A DNA stretch of 64,000 nucleotides from Microbacteriaceae bacterium (GCA_025464975.1 JAODMT010000020.1:62001-126000), one strand, 5' to 3'. Positions 33,324 through 41,737 are shown, counted from the first letter of the stretch. The notes: generated from the letters alone by a model not told the origin. A program made the numbers and translations.

Positions 33324-33989
33324 ATGTCAGAGCAACGCCGGCTTCTCCTCGTGGAGGATGACCACGAGCTCGGACAAATGCTCGCCGGTCTGCTGACGGA
33401 GGAGGGCTACACCGTCACCTACGTTCGCGACGGTCAACAGGCGTTGCACAGAGGGCTGAGCGAGGAGTTCGATGTCGCGGTGTTAGACCGCGGTCTTCCG
33501 GTGATCGACGGATTGCACGTGCTAACCGCGCTTCGGGCCAAGGGCGTCTCCACCCCGATGCTCATCCTTTCCGCATTCGGCAACCCGGCTGACCGCGTCG
33601 ACGGGCTTGACGCTGGGGCAGAGGACTATCTCTCAAAGCCCTTCGACCTCGACGAGTTGCTCGCGCGAATCCGGGCCCTCCTGCGCCGTCACGCCAATCC
33701 GGCCGACCGTACCATCGTCGCGGGCGGAATCGTCGACCGCGGCAACCGCACCGTCATCCGGGCCGGTGGTGAGGAAATCCCTCTGTCCGAGCGTGAGTTT
33801 GCTCTCTATGACGAGCTGGCTCGCAACCCCAACCGCGCCTTCACTCGCGCGGAAATCCTCGAGTTTGCATTTCCTTCTGCCGAAGACCCGGGCGTCGTGG
33901 ACACCTACGTGCATTACCTCCGTCGCAAACTTGGACGCGGAAGCGTGCAGACCGTCCATGGGCTGGGCTATCGCATGGGCGCTCTTTGA
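33324..33989 (+). CDS. OmpR-family response regulator
   Basis: A 221-residue two-domain regulator. The receiver domain has the acidic pair VEDD at 10-13, phospho-acceptor Asp55 (AVLDRG), and the conserved Lys in LSKPFD near 105. The C-terminal winged helix (about 125-220) contains LSEREFALYDELARNPNRAFTRAEIL and ends YVHYLRRKL...GLGYRMGAL. It is coupled to the next histidine kinase by a TTGA overlap, and both lie beside the flavin electron-transfer genes. Confidence 0.92.
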   Translation: MSEQRRLLLVEDDHELGQMLAGLLTEEGYTVTYVRDGQQALHRGLSEEFDVAVLDRGLPVIDGLHVLTALRAKGVSTPMLILSAFGNPADRVDGLDAGAEDYLSKPFDLDELLARIRALLRRHANPADRTIVAGGIVDRGNRTVIRAGGEEIPLSEREFALYDELARNPNRAFTRAEILEFAFPSAEDPGVVDTYVHYLRRKLGRGSVQTVHGLGYRMGAL

Positions 33990-35233
33990 GCGCCGACACC
34001 GCGGCCGAACTACGCAAGGCCTCGCTGCGGCTCGCCCTCCTGACCGGCATACTGCTTGTCATCCTTCTCGCGATCTCGGGCGCAACAGTGCTGTACGCGG
34101 TGAGCGCTGGCCAACAGGAAGCGACAACACACACTCTGATCGATGTAACCGAGAATGTGGATCAGCCAAACGAAGCGCCGACCGGGGTCTGGGTCGTTAT
34201 CGACCGGCCGAACTTCGTTCGTGCGTCTTCTGCCGGTATCCCAACTGGCTTCCCCGACGAAACCGCAATCAGGAGGGTCTCGGCAGGCGCCGCCCCGATC
34301 ACCAGCCACACGAGCCTTCACGGCCACGACTACGTGGTTAGAACTGCGAAAACGCAGGGGCGCACTGTCCAGGCGATTGTCGACCAGCGTGAGAATTCCG
34401 AAGAACTAGGGCGGGTAGCGAGGGCGCTCGCCCTCGCTGGCGGGACGGCGATCATCCTTTCTAGCGTGCTGGCAATCTGGCTTGCCCGGCGAACCCTGCG
34501 ACCGATGGCGCACGCTCTCGCCCTCCAACGTCGGTTCGTGATGGATGCCAGCCACGAGCTTCGCACCCCGCTCACCCTGTTGAGTACCCGGGTGCAGCTA
34601 CTTCGCCGCAGGATCGGTGGGGCCTCGGTTGAGGACGTGCTCAGGGATATCGATCGGGTGGTCGAGGATTCGAGAGAGCTCACTGAGATTCTCGACGACC
34701 TCCTCATCGTCGCCGACACTCGAGAGAACGGGGCGCGCGAGCCGGTTGATCTGGCACTGCTCGCCGACGAACTGGTGGCCAGGGCGACGCCCCTCGCGGA
34801 GGAGCGTGGCATTTCGCTCGCGCGGACGGGTCAGCGATCGGGGGCGATGGTGACCGGAGCGCCTGTTGCCTTCGGACGGGCGATTGTCGCGCTCGTGGAC
34901 AATGCCATCGACTTCGCCAAATCCCGTGTTGACGTGCGCATCGAGACCGAGAAGGACGTCGTGGTCATCGTGGTCTCAGACGACGGGCCGGGCTTTCCGC
35001 CAGGCTCCACGGACACGCTGTTGAACCGATTCGCCTCGCACCGCGAACCCGAAACCAACGGTCGACGACACTACGGCATCGGTCTCGCGCTGGTGGCAGA
35101 AGTGGCGAAGCGTCACAGAAGTTCGTTGATCCTCACCAACGCCGAGAATGGTCGGTCGGGCGCCGTAGTCAGGCTGCGGGTGCCAACCACCGGCGCACGT
35201 CGCCCCCGTCGAGGAGATCGCCAGCGTCGGTGA
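33986..35233 (+). CDS. Sensor histidine kinase
   Basis: A 415-residue membrane kinase. Helices at about residues 15-40 and 148-168 flank an extracytoplasmic sensor loop of about 100 residues. The H-box DASHELRTPL places phosphorylated His190; the ATPase part shows N-box VDNAIDFA, and G-boxes DDGPGFPPGS and HYGIGLALV. It starts with TTG overlapping the regulator's stop (TTGA). Its last 65 bases overlap the 3' end of the convergent apbE gene. Confidence 0.9.
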   Translation: MSADTAAELRKASLRLALLTGILLVILLAISGATVLYAVSAGQQEATTHTLIDVTENVDQPNEAPTGVWVVIDRPNFVRASSAGIPTGFPDETAIRRVSAGAAPITSHTSLHGHDYVVRTAKTQGRTVQAIVDQRENSEELGRVARALALAGGTAIILSSVLAIWLARRTLRPMAHALALQRRFVMDASHELRTPLTLLSTRVQLLRRRIGGASVEDVLRDIDRVVEDSRELTEILDDLLIVADTRENGAREPVDLALLADELVARATPLAEERGISLARTGQRSGAMVTGAPVAFGRAIVALVDNAIDFAKSRVDVRIETEKDVVVIVVSDDGPGFPPGSTDTLLNRFASHREPETNGRRHYGIGLALVAEVAKRHRSSLILTNAENGRSGAVVRLRVPTTGARRPRRGDRQRR

Positions 35234-35918
35234 CCGCGAGGACTGCGCAGTCGTAGCGCTCCGCGGCCCAGCCCACCCCCACTTCACCCATTGCGTAGAC
35301 GGTTGTCGCCAAAACGTCGGCGACCGTAAGATCTGCCGAGATCACCGAAACGCTCGTCAGGCCGTGCGCGGGTCGCCGCGTTCTGCCGTCGACGATGTGG
35401 CGCCCACGTTCGTACGATCCTGAGGTCGCAACGCTCATGTCGGTGAGCGCAACGACCGCGATCATGGATTCGGGGGACTCAGGAGAGCGAACTCCCACGT
35501 TCCACGGCCGTCCAGGTTCCGGATGTCCCGCGGCGATCACATCACCGCCCGCGTTGAGACAGAAGTTGTGAAGGCCGTGAGACCGGAGCACTCCGGCGGC
35601 TTGGTCCGCCGCCCAGCCCTTGACTATGCCGTTGAGATCCCACCGTTCGTCGGCATCGTGCAGTGTGAACGCGCCGCCGGACACGGTGCTGAACTTTTCG
35701 GCGAGAGACAGCACCTCGATGAACTGATCGCCGGCGGCATCGAGCGTCAGCTCCGCCCGATTGAGTCGGCTGATCTCAGTGTCCGGACGGTAGGTGCTGA
35801 AGATGCTGTCGGCTCGACGTAGCTCGCCGAAGGCCTCGTCCACAGCAGGCCTGTGGTCGCCTTCGTCGCGAATGTCAAACGAGATGGGCAGACCCATCAC
35901 CGTTTCCACGTAGCGCAT
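35169..35918 (-). CDS. apbE: FAD:protein FMN transferase (ApbE family)
   Basis: A 249-residue enzyme that attaches FMN covalently to a threonine on partner proteins. The family core is present: ISFDIRDE strand, RADSIFSTYRPDTEISRLNR, GGAFTLHDADERWDLNGIVKGWA and LNAGGDVIAAG (about residue 120). A predicted signal peptide is not evident, so it may act at the membrane from inside or rely on another route. It follows the FMN-binding gene with a TGATG junction, and its substrate is probably that protein. Confidence 0.88.
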   Translation of the reverse strand: MRYVETVMGLPISFDIRDEGDHRPAVDEAFGELRRADSIFSTYRPDTEISRLNRAELTLDAAGDQFIEVLSLAEKFSTVSGGAFTLHDADERWDLNGIVKGWAADQAAGVLRSHGLHNFCLNAGGDVIAAGHPEPGRPWNVGVRSPESPESMIAVVALTDMSVATSGSYERGRHIVDGRTRRPAHGLTSVSVISADLTVADVLATTVYAMGEVGVGWAAERYDCAVLAVTDAGDLLDGGDVRRWLAPAA

Positions 35919-36430
35919 CAGCCGAGCTTATCGATCGCAGACTGAACCGATTGCAGGTACCCGTCGGAGGTGTAAGTCGCGCCGCTGACGCTGTCGACCC
36001 GTGCCGATTGGGACTGCAGGACCTCCTGTTGGAGGATCGGCACCGAGTAGCTGGCGATCTCCTGATCCCGCCCACTTTCCTGGGGCACCTGGAGAACATC
36101 AATTTTCGTGATCGTCTTGCCGGAAAACGTGACCTTCACCTGAACGTTGCCGAACCTCGTTTGCACGGCGTTTCCCGTCACGGTTTGCACGGCAGTCGAT
36201 GCCGCCGCCGACGGGGACGGCGCCGGTGCCGCGGCGGAGGTGCCTGACGGTGAGGGTGACGGTGCCGCGCCCGACGAATCGGTGCTCGTCGAACCGGTGC
36301 CCGCGGCCGATTGTGATGTCGTTGCGATCGGCTGAGAGCCGGTCGAGTAGAACTTCAGCCCGAACGTCGCCCCAAGCACGGCGAGAATCGAAAGGAACAG
36401 GGTGGTGCCTCGCCATTTGCGTTGCTTCAT
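35918..36430 (-). CDS. FMN-binding domain protein, likely flavinylated by ApbE
   Basis: A 170-residue exported protein. An N-terminal signal-anchor (about residues 8-28) is followed by a Ser/Pro/Ala-rich spacer to about 82 and an FMN-binding domain. The sequence DSVSGATYTS at 146-155 contains the ApbE target motif in which Thr152 would carry FMN. It lies between ApbE and the ferric-reductase-like protein, so it probably carries electrons outside the membrane. Confidence 0.88.
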   Translation of the reverse strand: MKQRKWRGTTLFLSILAVLGATFGLKFYSTGSQPIATTSQSAAGTGSTSTDSSGAAPSPSPSGTSAAAPAPSPSAAASTAVQTVTGNAVQTRFGNVQVKVTFSGKTITKIDVLQVPQESGRDQEIASYSVPILQQEVLQSQSARVDSVSGATYTSDGYLQSVQSAIDKLG

Positions 36431-36446
36431 TTCTTCGTCCTACCTC

Positions 36447-37805
36447 TCACGCCATACTCAGCTCTTCGCGATGAATCATTTGAACCGGCAAGCCAAGCGA
36501 GCGCAGTGACGCTTCGACCGTGGTTGCCATTCCGGTAGGTCCGCAGATGTAAACCTCCCGGTCGCGAACGTCGCGCACCAAGCGGCGCAACGCCTTCGGA
36601 TCAAACGGGTCACCACCGAGTTCGCGCCTGCTGCCCACGACCGTGTGAATGGTAATGGGGCTCAGTGCCCGGAGTTCGTGTTCGAGTGCCAGGCCATTGA
36701 CGGGTGTGCTGCGATAGACGACCACGACGTCGCGGCCGTGCCGCACGAAGTCCTCCGCCAACGCCCGGATGGGCCCGATGCCCGCTCCGCCGGCAATCAG
36801 GAGGATCTTTCGGCGGGTACTTCGAGCGGCGGTGAATATGCCGAACGGGCCCTCTGCGAAGACCAGCGTTCCTGGCTTCAGGTGGCGAAACTGTGAGGTG
36901 TGATCGCCCAACGCTCCGACGCTGATTCGTAGCACCTTTCCGTCCGGAGCCCGAGACAGGGAGAACGGGTGCGCCGTCAGCAAATGCCCGCGTGTGAGAA
37001 ACCGGAAGAGAAAGAACTGTCCAGCGACCGCCTTCATCTCGTGCAGCCGCTTTCCCTCCAGCCAGACGCTGATGATTCCGGCGCCCTCATCCACCACGCT
37101 GAGCACGCGTAGCCGGTGTCGCCAGGCTGCCATAGCGGGAAGGATCACGCGCCAGGTCAGCACCGCTGAGGCCGTTGCGAGATACAGCGCGATCCATGCC
37201 GCCCGGTTGAGGGGATTGGAGTCGAAGTGCACCCCGGCGCTGATCTGATGCAGGAAGGTCAGGAAGACCGCAACGTACGCGGTGGTATGCAGCCAGTACC
37301 AAATCTCGTAGGACAGTTTCTGCCGGGGGATGCGCGCGCTTGAGATGCCGATTGCCCAGAAGAGAAGCGTGCCGATGAGTGCGGTCAGCATGTCTGGATA
37401 GGTGGTCAAGACGGCGAAAGTAGCGGTCCACGGTGCTTGGGAGGCGATGAGCTGTTGCCCGAAGATCATCGCAATCACATGGGTCACGATGAGAAAAAGA
37501 ACGGAGGCACCGAGAGTGCGATGCCAGGCCACCAGGTGGTCCATTCCTATGGCTCGTTCCAGCCACGGCACTCGCGCGATCAGGAGCACCTGGATGCAGA
37601 CCAAGAAGCCGCCGACCATCCCGGTAAGTTCCCCGAAGGAGGTCACGGTGGCGCCTGGTGTAGTGATGAAGGGGCCCGGCCCGCCGGCCCACCACATCAC
37701 GATGACGATGAGCACGCCCAGAACGATGACACTTCGCAGGAGCCGCCCGGTCCGGACGGACGAGGACGATCGTAGCGCGCTGGGTCGGGCTGCATACGTT
37801 GTCAT
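36447..37805 (-). CDS. Ferric-reductase-like transmembrane protein with ferredoxin-reductase domain
   Basis: A 452-residue membrane flavocytochrome. The N-terminal region has six helices with paired histidines (HRTLGASVLFLIVTH and WLHTTAYVAVFLTFLHQ) that likely bind two haems. The C-terminal part is a FAD/NAD(P)H-binding reductase module: AHPFSLSRAP (FAD site), LIAGGAGIGPIRALAE (NAD site) and CGPTGMATTVEASL. It probably passes electrons from NAD(P)H through the membrane to the FMN-binding protein. The gene precedes it with a 16-base gap. Confidence 0.88.
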   Translation of the reverse strand: MTTYAARPSALRSSSSVRTGRLLRSVIVLGVLIVIVMWWAGGPGPFITTPGATVTSFGELTGMVGGFLVCIQVLLIARVPWLERAIGMDHLVAWHRTLGASVLFLIVTHVIAMIFGQQLIASQAPWTATFAVLTTYPDMLTALIGTLLFWAIGISSARIPRQKLSYEIWYWLHTTAYVAVFLTFLHQISAGVHFDSNPLNRAAWIALYLATASAVLTWRVILPAMAAWRHRLRVLSVVDEGAGIISVWLEGKRLHEMKAVAGQFFLFRFLTRGHLLTAHPFSLSRAPDGKVLRISVGALGDHTSQFRHLKPGTLVFAEGPFGIFTAARSTRRKILLIAGGAGIGPIRALAEDFVRHGRDVVVVYRSTPVNGLALEHELRALSPITIHTVVGSRRELGGDPFDPKALRRLVRDVRDREVYICGPTGMATTVEASLRSLGLPVQMIHREELSMA

Positions 37806-37884
37806 AGTTTTGAGGCTACGGAGCGCTTCTTAGAAGAATCTTTCCCACGCTGCGTGGCGGCTGGGATTGGCTTATGAATGGCCT

Positions 37885-37973
37885 ATGGCTGATCCTCCGG
37901 CGGATTCCTGTTTCACGAGCCCGATGAACGCGCGGGACACGGCTGGCCGATTCCTGTTCGAGGGAATAGCGAG
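37885..37973 (-). pseudogene. Duplicated LysR-gene 3' end
   Basis: These 89 bases match 38828-38916 (the tail of the LysR gene) at 79 of 89 positions without gaps. In the minus frame they read LAIPSNRNRPAVSRAFIG, close to the LysR C-terminus LAIPSHRNLSAVSRAFIG, and continue to a stop (GGSAIGHS). The matching stretch ends exactly at the stop codon of the lipoprotein gene. It is a remnant, with no start or regulator body upstream. Confidence 0.75.
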
Positions 37974-38735
37974 TCAGCCACCATAGGGCTCGAGAATTTG
38001 AACTGGCGAACCGTTCGCCTCGCAGAGCTGTTCGACGATGTGAGTCGCAGCGTTGAACGAAGACGGGCCGGATTCTCCAAAATCGCCCGGTTTCGCGTCG
38101 GGGGCGGTGACGGCGCGCGTCAGGACCGCGAGCTGACCGCGCAGCATCCCCGTTGTCGGTTCCAGAACGCGAAGGTCGCCCGCGGCTTTCTTCATCCTCG
38201 CGGCCCAGACGACCGCGGTCACGTCGTGATGCGCGTATCCCTGGTCCGCGGCCTGGATCGCGGTGCCGACCTTGGACAGCGCGTCACAGTTGGCCGCCAG
38301 GCCTTCGTTGTGAGCCGCTCGGGTGGGGAGAAAGGTGACGGTCATCGCGAACGAAGTGGTGTCATCGACGGTGACGTTCACCTGCGGGAAGGATGTCGCG
38401 ACATCGACCGTGTACGTGGCAAGGTGTCCGCACCCTCCCGAGCGACCTCCGCCTACTGTTGGGTTGATAACGAGGTTGTAGACCGCCAGGTGTACGTCCG
38501 TGCAGGCGAACGCGATACGCATCGACTCTGCACCCTGGGGAATGTCGATCTTTTCCCTCGTCTGGCCCGTGCCGGTAAAGGCCAACTCGTGCCAGTGCGC
38601 GGGCGTCTTTGCGGTCTGCCGCGAAGATACTGCGGAACCGGCTTGGTCGGAAGCGCATCCACTCAGCGCCACAGCCACCAAGGCGGCGCCGAGCCCGATG
38701 AATGCGATGGCGCGCGCTGATCGCACTGAAAGCAT
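37974..38735 (-). CDS. Lipoprotein of unknown function
   Basis: A 253-residue exported protein. The signal peptide ends in the lipobox LSGC (about residue 26), predicting a lipid anchor on the outer face. The mature part holds a conserved-looking core (CTDVHLAVYNLVINP, a Gly-rich loop, YTVDVATSFPQVNVTVDD) and a later helix-rich section. No domain is recognised. The ATG at 38735 gives a proper signal peptide; an upstream Met would spoil it. The gene is bracketed by the LysR tail and its duplicate. Confidence 0.75.
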   Translation of the reverse strand: MLSVRSARAIAFIGLGAALVAVALSGCASDQAGSAVSSRQTAKTPAHWHELAFTGTGQTREKIDIPQGAESMRIAFACTDVHLAVYNLVINPTVGGGRSGGCGHLATYTVDVATSFPQVNVTVDDTTSFAMTVTFLPTRAAHNEGLAANCDALSKVGTAIQAADQGYAHHDVTAVVWAARMKKAAGDLRVLEPTTGMLRGQLAVLTRAVTAPDAKPGDFGESGPSSFNAATHIVEQLCEANGSPVQILEPYGG

Positions 38736-38832
38736 GATTTCCCCGATTCCCCGGGCCATCCTGCCACCGCTTTCGTGGTGTGTCGAGGATTTCCCGTCTA
38801 TGGGCCGCCTGGGGATCGTCGATCCGCATGGC

Positions 38833-39726
38833 TCATCCTCCGTTGGATTCCTGTTTCACGAGCCCGATGAACGCGCGGGACACTGCCGACAGATTCCTGT
38901 GTGAGGGAATGGCGAGCGAAATGTCGAGCGCGAGCGATGGTTGGACCGGGACCAGCCGGATTTTCGACTGGTCAACCCGACCCGATCTAGGCAAGAATCC
39001 CAATCCGAGACCAGCGCTCACCAGCTCGGCAAGGGTCGACAGATCGGCGACTTCCACCGTCACTTGACGCTGGGCATTTGCGCGGGCGAAGGCGAGGTCG
39101 GTCGCGAGCCTGGTGCCCCAGCCGGATGGGCTTTCGACAAAGGTCTCACCATCCAGTTCCTCAATCGAGACGACAGGGCGAGATTCGAGCGGATGTCCCG
39201 GAGGCACCGCGAGAAGAATCGGGTCCGAGGCTAGCGCGATCAACTCAATGCCAGCCGGCGCGTGCAGGTGCCCGGGCACGGAGACAAAAGCAAGATCAAG
39301 TTCATCCCGTTCGACGTCAAGGATGAGCTCCGTCGATCCGCCGCTCGTCGGTCTCGGGAGAAGCTGTACCCCTGGACGCTCACGATGGAATCGAGTGAGG
39401 AGTCCGGCGAGGTCGATGACGCCAAGAGACTGCATGATGCCAAGGCGGAGAGTTCCTCGGAGGCCTCCGATGGCCGAATTCACGGCGTCCCAGGCCGCTT
39501 CGGCGGCCGCAATCGTCTTGCGGGCCTCGGGAAGGAGCACGTGTCCCGCGTCGGTCAGGTCGACCTGGTGTGTTGTGCGTCGAAAGAGGTCGGTGCCCAA
39601 CTCCCTTTCGAGGGTCTTGATTGACACCGATAGGGCCGACTGAACCAGATTGAGGCGGCGCGACGCCCGGGTGAAGTTCCGCTCTTCCGCAACCGCCACG
39701 AAATGCTCAAGCCGCCTCAGTTCCAT
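38833..39726 (-). CDS. LysR-family transcriptional regulator
   Basis: A 297-residue activator/repressor. The winged helix starts MELRRLEHFVAVAEERNFTRASRRLNL and the effector domain has two alpha/beta subdomains with LLAVPPGHPL and LGFLPRSGRV. It is divergent from an MFS transporter with palindromes between, the classical LTTR arrangement. An open frame extends upstream but runs into the MFS gene. The inducer is unknown. Confidence 0.9.
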   Translation of the reverse strand: MELRRLEHFVAVAEERNFTRASRRLNLVQSALSVSIKTLERELGTDLFRRTTHQVDLTDAGHVLLPEARKTIAAAEAAWDAVNSAIGGLRGTLRLGIMQSLGVIDLAGLLTRFHRERPGVQLLPRPTSGGSTELILDVERDELDLAFVSVPGHLHAPAGIELIALASDPILLAVPPGHPLESRPVVSIEELDGETFVESPSGWGTRLATDLAFARANAQRQVTVEVADLSTLAELVSAGLGLGFLPRSGRVDQSKIRLVPVQPSLALDISLAIPSHRNLSAVSRAFIGLVKQESNGG

Positions 39727-39841
39727 GCCAATCCATTCTAAATTTAGATAACTGTTGTGTTTTCTATTCGTTGGACAGAATAGCCGATGTTGGACAGGGT
39801 AGAAGAATGACAAATTCCACCCACGCCGAGACGACCATCTA
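39727..39841. promoter_or_regulatory. LysR/MFS divergent control region with two palindromes
   Basis: TCTAAATTTAGA at 39737-39748 is a perfect 12-bp palindrome. CTATTC-N8-GAATAG at 39764-39783 has the T-N11-A pattern typical of LysR-type binding sites. Both are in the 115-base gap between the divergent genes. Assigning one as the activation and the other as the repression site is inference. Confidence 0.55.
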
Positions 39842-41083
39842 ATGAGTGCACAGACTTCCGGGAGTAACGACAGGCCGAATCGCAGGAGCGCGCGGGCACA
39901 CCACTGGGGCTTTTGGGTCGCGGCGGTTGCCTTTCTGTTGAACATGGCATTTTCTGCTGTTCCAACTCCGCTGTACGCGATCTATGCTGCCCGGGACGGG
40001 TTGAACAGCGTCACAATCACCTTGATCTACGCCGTCTACGCCGTTGGCGTCATTGCCAGCCTGTTCTTCGGCGGTCACGTCTCTGACTGGATCGGCCGCA
40101 AGGTCGTCTTCGTCCCCGCGCTCCTGCTGAACGTGGTGAGCGCCATCGTGTTCATTTTGTGGCCGAGCCTGGCAGGGCTGATCGTGGCACGCATCATCTC
40201 CGGGGTTTCGGTGGGACTCACAACGGCAACGGCGACCGCCTACCTGGGCGAGTTGCATGTCGGTGCACGCCCCGGGGTCCACGGGCGTCGAGCCCAAATA
40301 GTGGCCATCGCCGCAAACCTTGGCGGCATTGGCGTGGGGCCGCTCATTGCGGGTTTCTTGGCGCAATACGAACCTGACCCGCTTCGGCTGCCGTACATCG
40401 TCTTCGGGATTGCGATTGCCGTGTTGGCGATTCTCGTCGGTCTCTCTCCCGAAACTGCTCTGATCCAGACTCCCATTCCCCCCTACCGCCCACAGCGGAT
40501 CGCGGTCCCGAAGACTTCCCGCGGGACCTTCTACAGTGCGGCGGCGGCCGGCATCGCCGCCTTCGCGGTTTTCGGCGTCTTCAACTCGCTCGTGCCGTCG
40601 TTCCTGGTCGACAGCATGCACGAGACATCCCACGCAGTGGCCGGGGCGGTTGCCTTCGCCGCCTTCGCCGCGGGCGGCTTGGCTCAGATCGTGTTGGCGC
40701 GGTGGGACACCCGCACGATGCTCCGGCGAGCCGTCCCGATCTTGACTGTAGGCCTGGCCTTGTTCGCCGCCGGAATGTGGTTGCCGAGCGTCGTGGTGTT
40801 CGTCGTCGGTGGCATCGTGACTGGCGCCGGGGCTGGTCTAATTTTCCGGGCAGCGATGGTCACTGCCGGTTCCGCGGCGCTCCCGGAAGCTCGAGCCGAG
40901 GTACTCGCCGGTTTCTTCCTCGGCGCCTACATCGGCCTATCTGTGCCGGTGATTGGTTTGGGAATCGCGACGCTGTATTTCCCGCCTCGGGATGTGATGC
41001 TCGTTTTCATCGTTCTCGTTCTGGCCGCCCTCATCGCAGCGGTCGTGAGCATCGTGCGGCGGCCGGAGATTCGACCGGCCTAG
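39842..41083 (+). CDS. Major facilitator superfamily transporter
   Basis: A 413-residue permease with twelve predicted helices. The helix 2-3 loop reads GGHVSDWIGRKVVF, and the sugar-porter-like gate motif YLGELHVGARPGVHGRRAQ near 135-153 supports an MFS drug or metabolite carrier. It starts with MSAQTSGSN at 39842. It is likely controlled by the divergent LysR protein. A strong bidirectional terminator follows. Confidence 0.88.
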   Translation: MSAQTSGSNDRPNRRSARAHHWGFWVAAVAFLLNMAFSAVPTPLYAIYAARDGLNSVTITLIYAVYAVGVIASLFFGGHVSDWIGRKVVFVPALLLNVVSAIVFILWPSLAGLIVARIISGVSVGLTTATATAYLGELHVGARPGVHGRRAQIVAIAANLGGIGVGPLIAGFLAQYEPDPLRLPYIVFGIAIAVLAILVGLSPETALIQTPIPPYRPQRIAVPKTSRGTFYSAAAAGIAAFAVFGVFNSLVPSFLVDSMHETSHAVAGAVAFAAFAAGGLAQIVLARWDTRTMLRRAVPILTVGLALFAAGMWLPSVVVFVVGGIVTGAGAGLIFRAAMVTAGSAALPEARAEVLAGFFLGAYIGLSVPVIGLGIATLYFPPRDVMLVFIVLVLAALIAAVVSIVRRPEIRPA

Positions 41084-41110
41084 CCGCACGCTCAACCAAT
41101 GCTTTGCTCC

Positions 41111-41143
41111 ACTCTCGCCGACGGCCAAGCCGTCGGCGAGAGT
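41111..41143. terminator. Bidirectional hairpin terminator
   Basis: ACTCTCGCCGACGGC at 41111-41125 and its exact reverse complement at 41129-41143 form a perfect 15-bp stem with a three-base loop (CAA). It sits between the stops of convergent genes (41083 and 41146), where a two-way terminator is expected. There is no long T-run, so function rests on the stem. Confidence 0.75.
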
Positions 41144-41145
41144 GA

Positions 41146-41403
41146 TCAGCGCGCGAGCTTGTAGACGTAGTCGGAGAGCTTGCCGACAAGGCCCTTGAGA
41201 CCATGTGGCGTCGATCGCTCCGACGTTAGGTGAAGATATGACCTGTCGAGGGTGCCGTCGGGGTGGAACTCCTCGACGAATAGCACCGCAGCCCATTCGG
41301 ACACAACGATGTTGCGGCCGCCCTGCTTGGCGCGAGCGTAGTCGGCGAGTGCCTCGACGAGTACCTCGTCCGGAGTACGCTGGGTGGTCTCATTGGAGTG
41401 CAT
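41146..41403 (-). CDS. Small hypothetical protein
   Basis: An 85-residue protein starting MHSNETTQ, chosen because GAAGGA lies six bases before this ATG, although an in-frame Met at 41433 exists. It contains DEVLVEALADYARAK, a short hydrophobic VVSEWAAVLFVEEF and a basic C-terminus. No family is recognised. It ends 3 bases past the bidirectional terminator. Confidence 0.6.
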   Translation of the reverse strand: MHSNETTQRTPDEVLVEALADYARAKQGGRNIVVSEWAAVLFVEEFHPDGTLDRSYLHLTSERSTPHGLKGLVGKLSDYVYKLAR

Positions 41404-41737
41404 AACCTGTCCTTCCGAAATTTCCTTCGGCAATCATAAGAGATCCGATGTTTCGGGCAGGTGAATGGTCATACTATTTTCGCTAGGAACGCGCTGGGAG
41501 TTTGCCGGGTGGCCTCCACCGTGGGCGGCACCGAACGCGCCCCGGCCACGTTCAACGAAAGCGCGGTCCCGTCGTCGCTCGTCGGGGATCAGGGGAGCGG
41601 CAATTCGAGCGCCGCCGACAGCAGGCCGTCGGAATGGCTGTCACCGGAAACGCAGGAGTTTCACCACAGAACAGCGCGACACCACGCCAAATTCGCCCGG
41701 CGGTGGTGAATGTCCTGCGTTTTGGGTTGGGGAACGC
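41404..41737. other. Intergenic region containing the second palindromic repeat
   Basis: No gene is supported. Its only notable content is the palindromic repeat at 41646-41724 and the promoter zone of the small gene on the left. Confidence 0.4.
41646..41724. repeat. Palindromic repeat element, copy 2
   Basis: Left arm at 41646-41667 (GGAAACGCAGGA...TTCACCAC) and right arm at 41703-41724 (GTGGTGAATGTCCTGCGTTTTG) are near-inverted copies. The right arm's complement matches copy 1's left arm at 21 of 22 bases, yet the 35-base centres share no clear similarity. It lies 14 bases from the end of the MetX-like gene, again at a 3' end. Confidence 0.75.

Noticed and set aside
34351-34375. Third copy of the palindromic repeat arm inside the kinase gene
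   Set aside because: Only GAAAACGCAGG matches the arm; the inner TTCACCAC and a second arm are missing, and the sequence is coding.
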